Of a DNA stretch of 43,776 bases, positions 1 to 7,106 are shown one piece after another. A program made the position numbers and the translations under genes. The notes below the pieces were generated by a model. That model was not told the origin of the DNA, did not search any database, and saw only the letters and a list, made by a program, of their open reading frames with translations. The first letter of the stretch is position 1. Every line of letters begins with the position of its first letter. Source of the DNA: Fidelibacterota bacterium (GTDB lineage: Bacteria; Fidelibacterota; UBA2242); the NCBI GenBank assembly GCA_016782645.1, contig JADHYC010000015.1, positions 1 through 43,776 of the forward strand. Direction: 5' to 3'.

Positions 1-680
1 CCACTTTCTCTCACTTCAGGTAATTGGTCTACGCCAATTCCAGCCAATTTGCACAATTTCGGATGCCATTGATTACGGTTTCGTCGAGTATCCAGTAGCC
101 ACCATACAACAGCCAGATCAGTTGATTTTACCATATTTCCTGTAAGATTATAAGTGACAAAATCTTTAGCACCGAGATATTTATATGTTTTCAAAAATAT
201 TTCAGGCTTGTTCTCCTGTAGCCATAAAATCTTCCCGATTATATCCTTTCCTGCATGACCAGGAGCTCCCCCAGTGATACGTAAAAACTTCAAAAGGCGA
301 AATATATTGTAGCCTTCAATTCGCGGCGGAGTCCATATTTTCCTGCGCATAATTTCGGCAGCACGAGAATCCAGCCAGGTCATTGCTCGCATGAGTGGTT
401 TACCCTCTTTTGAAATTGGAACAAGACCTTGCATTTGAGATGAAAATGTCATTCCTACAATATCTTCAACCTTAACTCCTGTCTTTTTTAGAACTGAACG
501 GGTCGTATCACAAACAGCATTCCACCAATCAAGGGAATCCTGTTCTGCAAATCCGGGATGAGGATGGTACAAAGGATAATCCCTTTTAGAAGAATCTACT
601 ATTTCGCCATAAATGGTAATTAAAACAGCCTTATCAGCGCTTGTCCCCATGTCATGTGCTATGATGTATTTATCTATCAT
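1..680 (-). CDS. FGGY-family carbohydrate kinase, C-terminus cut by window edge (xylulokinase-like)
   Basis: The reading frame opens with ATG at 680-678 and stays open to the window edge, giving about 226 N-terminal residues of a family that is normally near 500. The start shows the FGGY phosphate-binding loop (AHDMGTSADKAVL, residues 8-20). It is followed by the PLYHPHPGFAEQD segment, the DWWNAV stretch and FSSQMQG, which corresponds to the sugar-contacting SGQMHG region of xylulokinases. Family members phosphorylate a sugar or polyol with ATP in the cytoplasm. The substrate cannot be decided because the C-terminal ATPase half is missing. galE lies just upstream on the same strand, which fits a sugar-metabolism pair, although the 152 bp gap leaves the operon unproven. 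Xylulokinase is the best guess; glycerol, gluconate or other FGGY kinases are not excluded. Confidence 0.85.
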   Translation of the reverse strand, partial: MIDKYIIAHDMGTSADKAVLITIYGEIVDSSKRDYPLYHPHPGFAEQDSLDWWNAVCDTTRSVLKKTGVKVEDIVGMTFSSQMQGLVPISKEGKPLMRAMTWLDSRAAEIMRRKIWTPPRIEGYNIFRLLKFLRITGGAPGHAGKDIIGKILWLQENKPEIFLKTYKYLGAKDFVTYNLTGNMVKSTDLAVVWWLLDTRRNRNQWHPKLCKLAGIGVDQLPEVRES

Positions 681-832
681 AAAATGTACCTTTTAGAAGA
701 TTGTATTTAAAATTTTGTGAAGTGAAGATTCAAAAATGGTAGAAATCCAATTAAGTTTTGTCTTAATGTTGAAAAAAACAGAATTATTTGGATGAGTATA
801 AGAAACGGTTCAAATTTTAAATATTCTGCCAA

Positions 833-1843
833 TTATTCGTAGCCATTTGGATTATTAGACTGCCATCTCCATGTATCAGCACACATATCATCAATATTTC
901 TTTCAGCACACCAGCCTAATTCTTTTTGCGCTTTTGAAGGATCAGTATAGCATATAGCAATATCCCCTGAACGGCGTCCAACGACCTCATAAGGTATTTT
1001 CTTGCCTGAGGCTTTTTCAAAGGCAGTTATCACTTCCAGAACGCTGTGTCCGCGTCCTGTACCAAGATTATAAATGATCAAGCCTGGATTAGTTTTTAGT
1101 TTGTCAAGCGCCACTAAATGTCCTTGTGCCAGGTCAACAACATGGATATAATCTCGGATGCCCGTACCATCGTGAGTTGGATAATCATTTCCATAAACTG
1201 ACAATTTATCGAGTTTTCCAACAGCAACCTGTGAAATGTAGGGCATAAGATTATTGGGGATTCCATTTGGGTCTTCACCAATTCTACCGCTTGGATGAGC
1301 ACCAACCGGATTAAAATAGCGCAATAAAGCAATATTCCAGTATTTATCAGAATGATAGAGGTCCTTTAGAATTGTTTCAATCATTAACTTTGTAGAGCCG
1401 TAAGGATTTGCTGGAGAGAGTGGAAAATCCTCTGTTATTGGAACTTTATGTGGGTCTCCATATATAGTTGCAGATGAGCTGAATACAATATTTTTCACAT
1501 TATGTTTATTCATAATTTCACAAAGGATCATAGTTCCTATGACATTATTATGATAGTAGCGGAGTGGAATGGCTACAGATTCGCCAACTGCCTTAAGACC
1601 TGCAAAATGGACTACAGCATCGAAGGAATATTTATCGAAAACAGCATTTAAAGCTTTCTTATCAAGTAGATCAACTTTATGAAACGATAGAGTTTTCCCT
1701 GTAAGTTCTTGAACCCTTTTTAAAGATTCTTCCTTGCTATTGCTGAGGTTATCAACTACGATTACTTCAAATCCCACTTGCAGAAGTTCCAAACAAGTAT
1801 GACTACCAATGTAACCTGCTCCTCCGGTTACTAATATTTTCAT
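833..1843 (-). CDS. galE: UDP-glucose 4-epimerase
   Basis: A 336-residue protein of the extended short-chain dehydrogenase family that interconverts UDP-glucose and UDP-galactose using tightly bound NAD, in the Leloir pathway and in making precursors for surface polysaccharides. The N-terminal Rossmann motif GGAGYIGS is at residues 7-14. The catalytic set is visible as S124 in FSSSATIYG and the YxxxK pair Y148/K152 in NPYGSTK. Further family marks are [11 protein letters not shown] and [13 protein letters not shown]. Length matches the E. coli enzyme (338). The start is set by the Rossmann fold beginning immediately after Met ([10 protein letters not shown]). An epimerase acting on N-acetylated UDP-sugars is possible in this family, but the overall match is to GalE. 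Confidence 0.95.
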   Translation of the reverse strand: MKILVTGGAGYIGSHTCLELLQVGFEVIVVDNLSNSKEESLKRVQELTGKTLSFHKVDLLDKKALNAVFDKYSFDAVVHFAGLKAVGESVAIPLRYYHNNVIGTMILCEIMNKHNVKNIVFSSSATIYGDPHKVPITEDFPLSPANPYGSTKLMIETILKDLYHSDKYWNIALLRYFNPVGAHPSGRIGEDPNGIPNNLMPYISQVAVGKLDKLSVYGNDYPTHDGTGIRDYIHVVDLAQGHLVALDKLKTNPGLIIYNLGTGRGHSVLEVITAFEKASGKKIPYEVVGRRSGDIAICYTDPSKAQKELGWCAERNIDDMCADTWRWQSNNPNGYE

Positions 1844-2253
1844 GGTACATCCTTCATTAATTTCATAGGTTTAAAAATTCACGTTTTTCCGAAGGGATTC
1901 CTATAAAACATTATTCACTTTTCACTTTAGGCACTTTATACTTTAGTCACTTTCTAGTTGAATATATAGAAGGAAGATTTAATCTCAAAATAAAAATATG
2001 TTGAAGTTTCTTGTTTTACGTTACTAAAGTGGGACTATTAGATTAAAGGAATTTATAAGGAATGAGCGGATATTTTTTTGTAAATAAAAAAACGAGGCGC
2101 TGCTACAATGAGATTGGCGCTCCCAATTATGGGATTAGTGTCAATATTATTGACAGGTCCTGACGCCCTGGTACTATGATCTCAAACCAGTATTTGGACC
2201 CGTAGTCAACGCCTCGTTTATTTCAAAGACACTGTAAATTAGTCAGAATTTTA
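1844..2253. other. Intergenic region with low-complexity CACTTT words
   Basis: No coding frame is convincing here. At about 1915-1955 the word CACTTT recurs several times (cacttttcactttaggcac and onward). It resembles, in reverse orientation, the AAAGTG/AGTGACTAAA words at 19392-19430. The right part holds the structured inverted-repeat element described separately. Confidence 0.5.
2090..2219 (-). terminator. 130-nt branched inverted-repeat element ending in a T-run, downstream of the beta-helix gene
   Basis: Perfect 10-bp arms (aaacgaggcg at 2090-2099, cgcctcgttt at 2210-2219) enclose further nested pairing. CTAC 2103-2106 pairs with GTAG 2202-2205, TGAGAT 2109-2114 with ATCTCA 2179-2184, and GGCG 2116-2119 with CGCC 2164-2167. 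There are two small hairpins, CCCA-ATTA-TGGG (2122-2133) and TGTCAA-TATTA-TTGACA (2139-2155). Read on the minus strand it starts about 35 nt after the stop of the beta-helix gene, and its last stem is followed by seven T, so it can serve as an intrinsic terminator with an unusually large branched loop. A mobile palindromic element or small structured RNA is equally possible. The pairing is seen directly; the function is inferred. Confidence 0.55.
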
Positions 2254-5200
2254 CTATTTCAATAACAATATTTTTCTCGTTTGAATAAAATCACATGCTT
2301 TAAACAAGCATATATACATGCCTGATCCCACGGATTTCCCTGTGTCATCTTTTCCATCCCATTTGACTAATTTATATCCAGGGGGTTGAGTCTCATTCAC
2401 AAGCGTTCGAACCTTTCTGCCAAGGATATCGTACACAATCAATTTTACTATACTCTGTTTGGGTAAGTCATATTTTAAGTTAGTTATTGGATTGAACGGG
2501 TTAGGATAATTGGGGTATAGAGCGAAATGCTCCGGAAATACATCCTCAGTATAAATAGCTGCTGTGTAGGGTGATTCATAGGCTCCCATATCAGGAGCAT
2601 TACCTTTATACGCAGTATCGGGTAGGTTCACAATAGTGTCTCCATTCCACACAAAGAACGCAATTCCAGCGTCAACACACGGAGAATTCTCTGTAAGACA
2701 GTAATCAAATGGATCTCCTCCGACAAACATGGGATCAGCATCAATATTTCCATCCAGCCAGTTAACATAATCGCTGCCGTAAATACCATCATGTCCCCCC
2801 TCTACATCTGAATATGCAACATCAATAGAACTGGAGCTCCTGCAATAAATTTCTTGTGGTGAATCATTCCAGAAGATTGTGTTTATTAAAATCGGATTAG
2901 AATTAAACCAAACGGCAATTCCACCGCCCCGGCTACTTGCAAAATTACCAGTAATGGTTACATTATTCAAAACTGCATTAGACTCTGTAATGTATATCCC
3001 ACCGCCATATTTAGCAGAATCTTCATTAATAACCACATTGGTCAAAGTTGGGCTGGATTTCATACAATAGATTCCACCTCCATATATAGCTGAATTTTCT
3101 CCAATAATAACACTGTCCAAATTAGGGCAGGAAGATTCACAATAAATTCCACCACCACGACTACCAGCAGAATTACTAAATATTTCTGAACTAACCAACT
3201 CTAAATTAGAATTTTCTATACAACAAATAGCCCCACCATATTCTGCCGAATCCTGACTAAATATCACATCGATTAATGTAGGATTGGAATATCTACAGTA
3301 AATCCCTCCACCTTGTGTAGCAGAATTCCCAATCACCGTCAAATTCGTTAAGGCTGGATCGGACTCAAAGCAATAAATCCCGCCACCACTACCAGTAGCC
3401 GTATTCTCACTCACAGTGACGTTCTCTAAACTCGGGTTGGAATTATTCCAACAGTAAATCCCGCCACCAGAACTTGCAACTCCATTTCTAATTGTTAAGT
3501 TCTCAATATCACAATTGTTGACATTAGAACAATCGATAACCCTACTTTCCCCCTCTGCATCTAAAATTGTGGACTGTTCAGATGCTCCTGAAAGAGAAAC
3601 ATAACTTTTCAAATTCAAAGGATAGGTCTCCCCAGTTATTGAGGGGCTGTAGGTCCCCTCAGCAAGATAAATAGTGTGTGGACGCAGACTATCTGCGTAG
3701 ATTAATTTAAGAGCATAAGTAATCGTTTGTAAAGATACGTCTGGAGAAAGGCCGCTGTTGTCGTCATTACCATTCGGGTCTACGTACAAATCCGCTACTG
3801 CTTGTTCTATCTTAAAATTCAGGATATCAAAGGTGAAGTTAGTAACTGGATAAGCGTAATTGTCTGTGGGATACAACACTGTGAAGGTATCCACTACTAC
3901 ATTGATAGTAAGTGTGTCCCAACCAGCATAAAGGTCTTTTCCAACATCATAAGCATTGTTCAAAAAAATATTACAACGGTTGACAGAGTCAAAGGTCGCG
4001 CTGGAATTGTAACCAAAATAAATCCCGCCACCACTATATGCCGTATTCCCGCTTAAAGTGATATTCTCTAAACTCGGGCTGGAATTATTCCAACAGTAAA
4101 TCCCACCACCAGAAGATGCCGAATTTCCAGTAATTGTCACGTTAGTTAAGGTGGGGCTGGATTTCCGACAGAAAATGCCACCACCATCATAATATGTAAC
4201 CCCATTTCTAATCGTTAAGTTCTCAATACCAAAATTGTTGACATTAGAACAATATAGTACCCTGTCCAACCCTTCTGCATCTAAAATTGTCGTCTCTTCA
4301 GCAGCACCGGATAGTGAAACATAGCTTATACAATATAAAGGATAATTCTCACCGGTTGTTGATGGACTGTAAGTTCCTTCAGCAAGGTAAATGGTGTGTG
4401 GATTGAGACTATCCGCATAGATTAATGAGAGAGCACAAGTAATCGTTTGTAAAGGTTCATCTTGAGATAAGCCACTATTATCATTATTACCAAGCGGATC
4501 AACGTACAAATCCGCTTCTGCTTGCTCCACTACGAAATTCAAGATATCGAAGGTGAAATTCTCAGAAGGGTAGGCATAATAGTCTGTTGGATGCATGACC
4601 GTGAAGGTGTCCACAACAACATTAATTATAGAACCAGAATAAAGGTCGTACCCAACAAAACCAGTATTGTTCAAAAAAATATTACAGCGGTTGACAGAGT
4701 CAAAAGTTACACTTGAATTCCAACTGAAATAAATTCCGCCACCATAATCACTTGCCGAATTTCCAGTAATAGTTACTTTAGACAAACACAAGTTGGAGTT
4801 TTTAACCCAAATCCCGCCACCTCTAATACTAGCCGAATTTCCGGTAATCGTCACATTAGTTAAGGTGGGGCTGGAAGATTCACAGTAAATCCCACCGCCA
4901 TAATCTGTCGATCCGTTCTGAATTGTCAAATTCTCAATAACAAAATTGACGTCATTTGAACAATAGAGAACTCCACCTACTCCTTCTGCATCTAAAATAG
5001 TTGTCTCTTCAGCAGCACCGTAAAGGGAAACATAACTCTTCCAATTCAAAGGATAACTCTCCTCATTTATTGATGGACTGTAGGTCCCCCCACCAAGATA
5101 AATAGTGTGTGGATGATAACTGTTCGCAAATATTCTGGCTAATGCAGCGGTAATTGTTTGTAGGGGTTTATCGGGAGTAAGACCACTATTGTCATTACTA

Positions 5201-5352
5201 CCATTAGGATCAACATATAAGTCCGCATCTACCCCAGAGCGTAAATATGCCGGTTCTGTGGTTCGGGTCCAAAACCTGTTGCTATAAAGGAATACCGTTA
5301 TTTGCACTTCCGTCATCAAATGAAACGATATAATAATAGTAGTCATGACCAT
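2254..5352 (-). CDS. Beta-helix surface protein part with three DUF1565-like modules and C-terminal sorting domain (frameshifted continuation of the 5282-7039 gene)
   Basis: A right-handed parallel beta-helix protein, probably exported to the cell surface. It holds three copies of a ~240-residue module, each opening with ADLYVDPxGxxDNSGL (near 5222, 4514 and 3792 in minus-strand direction), then a TIYLxxGTYSPS segment, an ATILDAEG-type segment and GGGIYC / LTNVTITGNSAS helix rungs. The last ~100 residues form a FlgD-like type IX sorting domain (YPNPFNPITNLKYDLP ... ending RKILLLK). The nominal ATG at 5352 has no ribosome binding site, and its first ~23 codons read the Fn3 region of the upstream frame in the wrong phase. 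From YSNRFWTRTTEPAYL (near 5283) the protein continues the upstream Fn3 domain instead. I therefore read it as the second part of one ~1,600-residue protein split by a +1 frameshift. No enzymatic motif is seen; an adhesin or polysaccharide-binding role is a guess. Confidence 0.8.
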   Translation of the reverse strand: MVMTTIIISFHLMTEVQITVFLYSNRFWTRTTEPAYLRSGVDADLYVDPNGSNDNSGLTPDKPLQTITAALARIFANSYHPHTIYLGGGTYSPSINEESYPLNWKSYVSLYGAAEETTILDAEGVGGVLYCSNDVNFVIENLTIQNGSTDYGGGIYCESSSPTLTNVTITGNSASIRGGGIWVKNSNLCLSKVTITGNSASDYGGGIYFSWNSSVTFDSVNRCNIFLNNTGFVGYDLYSGSIINVVVDTFTVMHPTDYYAYPSENFTFDILNFVVEQAEADLYVDPLGNNDNSGLSQDEPLQTITCALSLIYADSLNPHTIYLAEGTYSPSTTGENYPLYCISYVSLSGAAEETTILDAEGLDRVLYCSNVNNFGIENLTIRNGVTYYDGGGIFCRKSSPTLTNVTITGNSASSGGGIYCWNNSSPSLENITLSGNTAYSGGGIYFGYNSSATFDSVNRCNIFLNNAYDVGKDLYAGWDTLTINVVVDTFTVLYPTDNYAYPVTNFTFDILNFKIEQAVADLYVDPNGNDDNSGLSPDVSLQTITYALKLIYADSLRPHTIYLAEGTYSPSITGETYPLNLKSYVSLSGASEQSTILDAEGESRVIDCSNVNNCDIENLTIRNGVASSGGGIYCWNNSNPSLENVTVSENTATGSGGGIYCFESDPALTNLTVIGNSATQGGGIYCRYSNPTLIDVIFSQDSAEYGGAICCIENSNLELVSSEIFSNSAGSRGGGIYCESSCPNLDSVIIGENSAIYGGGIYCMKSSPTLTNVVINEDSAKYGGGIYITESNAVLNNVTITGNFASSRGGGIAVWFNSNPILINTIFWNDSPQEIYCRSSSSIDVAYSDVEGGHDGIYGSDYVNWLDGNIDADPMFVGGDPFDYCLTENSPCVDAGIAFFVWNGDTIVNLPDTAYKGNAPDMGAYESPYTAAIYTEDVFPEHFALYPNYPNPFNPITNLKYDLPKQSIVKLIVYDILGRKVRTLVNETQPPGYKLVKWDGKDDTGKSVGSGMYICLFKACDFIQTRKILLLK

Positions 5353-7039
5353 ATGTCACATCTGTATCTTCGTAACTATTCACGACATCAGGATGATCCG
5401 TGCCCGGACCACAGGCAAAAATTTCCTGAAAGGTGGTATCATATCTCCCTTCGGCACAATAGATTTTGTAGCCGGCAAAACCCGGAGATGATTCCGCACT
5501 ATTGTTCCAAAGGAGTGTAATCCGGTCAGTAAAGGATATTACCTCAAAAATTGAAGGTGGCGGAGGTGGTTGTTGAATATAATAACCCATGTCGTAATTT
5601 CTTTTTGCTCGACTGAATGTTAAAAGGATAGAATCTTTACCAGTACAAACCCATGTGTTTTTAAATACATCTTTGTTATTTGTAGTGGAACTATCCGGTA
5701 ACGTAAATGGCCCTGTATCACCAGGATTGTCATATGCCTGTTTCCATCTTCCACCTATTTCCTCACACATCTGACGACTTAATCCACTTATCCCTTCAGC
5801 TTCGACTATTATAATACTATCACCGTGTGCCAGATCAAACGGACCATAACATATCCATACATTTGTTCCACCACCATCGCCATGAATAGTATAAGGGTCC
5901 ACGGGATCTGTGATTGATGATAAATAAGTTTCATCCATCCTGTCTGTGCCACCCATATTTTCATTAGGATATGGATTTCCACTTAGGAAATTATAAAGTT
6001 TTAAAATATTAATAGAATCCGATGGTGATATATCACCAACCGATGGATATGTATCGCCTGCATGCCATCCTAAAGCTACCGGTTGATTTGGATCATCACT
6101 ATCATCAGTTGCACTTTTATCAACATGAAGAATAGCTATGCCAGCATGCTGCGGAGCGCAAAGCCGCCCATCACTATTTATATCAGCAGCACCAACATTA
6201 TCAAATGAAACCCGTTCTGATTGACCAAACCAGCTGAATCCACATCTGATCCAATCCACAATTGTATAATCATCAGGTATATGATCATTTGCATGAAGAT
6301 GATAATCTTCACCGCGTTTTGTAACCCATGAATGTTTACCCCATATCTGCTGATTATCTATTTTCATAGCACCTTCTCGACATACACTGTAACGTGTTCC
6401 ACATCCAATTCGTACACCCTTTAATGAATCACAAAGTTCAATTTCTTCATCGTAATCTACATTGCCAGTATTCTTAAAAATAAATTCTTTAATAAAATAG
6501 TTATCGTGATATTGCTGACTGAATGCTAAAATTCTTCTGGTCATCGTAAGACCAAGTGTAGTATTTACTATATTAGTAACGATTCGATCTGGAATTTGAT
6601 CAGGATTTATTTTATCTACGTCCCATGCATAAGGGGCAGTTATATTAATACCATCAACATAGACGGTGGGCGGCTCAAATTTTGCAGTTTGTTTCAGCTC
6701 CATAGGATATAGAGAATTTCCGACATAACCTTTTGAAATATACGTACCCCAGTAATCCCAATGGTAACCATTTGCATCAGTAAAATCCCTTGCTGCTATC
6801 CATGCTCGTTTAATAACAGCATTATCCTGATAGGAGTAATCAGCTGGCCAGGCTAAACCTTCATAATAAACATTATTCCATGCTCTTTCAGAACCATAAG
6901 CAGTAAAATGGCTCTGTAAAGAACCTATACGAATGTATCTCTTTTCATTTTCACTAACTTGTGAATAAATTGGTTTTGCTTGATGAAGAATGAGAATCAT
7001 TATAAAGCAAAGCATAATTAATAAATTTAGTTTCTTCAT
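5282..7039 (-). CDS. Exported protein with Fn3 domain, N-terminal part of the frameshifted surface protein
   Basis: 585 residues with a clear signal peptide (residues 1-26, hydrophobic LLIMLCFIMILIL, ending IYSQ). A large region without a recognised enzymatic motif follows, rich in Trp, Tyr and Asp, with segments such as NVYYEGLAWPADYS and DYDEEIELCDSLKG. After a PPPPP hinge comes a fibronectin type III domain (about residues 488-585, FEVISFTDRITLLWNN to YYYYIVSFDDGS). The frame stops at TAG 5284-5282 after NNGIPL, in the last Fn3 strand. The missing YSNRFWTRTTEPAYL strand lies in the +1 frame, directly continuous with the beta-helix part. The junction reads ATT CCT TTA TAG; dropping one T restores the frame. 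This could be an assembly or mutational indel or, less likely, programmed +1 slippage. Location: periplasm, surface or secreted. Confidence 0.85.
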   Translation of the reverse strand: MKKLNLLIMLCFIMILILHQAKPIYSQVSENEKRYIRIGSLQSHFTAYGSERAWNNVYYEGLAWPADYSYQDNAVIKRAWIAARDFTDANGYHWDYWGTYISKGYVGNSLYPMELKQTAKFEPPTVYVDGINITAPYAWDVDKINPDQIPDRIVTNIVNTTLGLTMTRRILAFSQQYHDNYFIKEFIFKNTGNVDYDEEIELCDSLKGVRIGCGTRYSVCREGAMKIDNQQIWGKHSWVTKRGEDYHLHANDHIPDDYTIVDWIRCGFSWFGQSERVSFDNVGAADINSDGRLCAPQHAGIAILHVDKSATDDSDDPNQPVALGWHAGDTYPSVGDISPSDSINILKLYNFLSGNPYPNENMGGTDRMDETYLSSITDPVDPYTIHGDGGGTNVWICYGPFDLAHGDSIIIVEAEGISGLSRQMCEEIGGRWKQAYDNPGDTGPFTLPDSSTTNNKDVFKNTWVCTGKDSILLTFSRAKRNYDMGYYIQQPPPPPSIFEVISFTDRITLLWNNSAESSPGFAGYKIYCAEGRYDTTFQEIFACGPGTDHPDVVNSYEDTDVTYGHDYYYYIVSFDDGSANNGIPL

Positions 7040-7106
7040 TTTTAGACTTTCCTATTTTAACTATAACCGTGTGAAGTTTTAAAACCTTCTCAAGTTTTAA
7101 TTTCTC

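Noticed and set aside
2090-2219. Integron attC site or insertion-sequence end
   Set aside because: The arms lack the RYYYAAC / GTTRRRY core pair, no integrase or transposase is nearby, and the structure is explained at least as well by a terminator or structured RNA.
3802-4716. Plus-strand frames inside the beta-helix gene
   Set aside because: They are shadows of the repeated minus-strand modules; the two have similar sequence only because the modules are duplicated, and no ribosome binding sites or known domains are present.
2600-5230. CRISPR-like or tandem non-coding repeat array
   Set aside because: The repeats are in-frame coding modules of ~710-720 bp and short GGGIYC rungs of a beta-helix protein; there are no equal short spacers and no cas genes.
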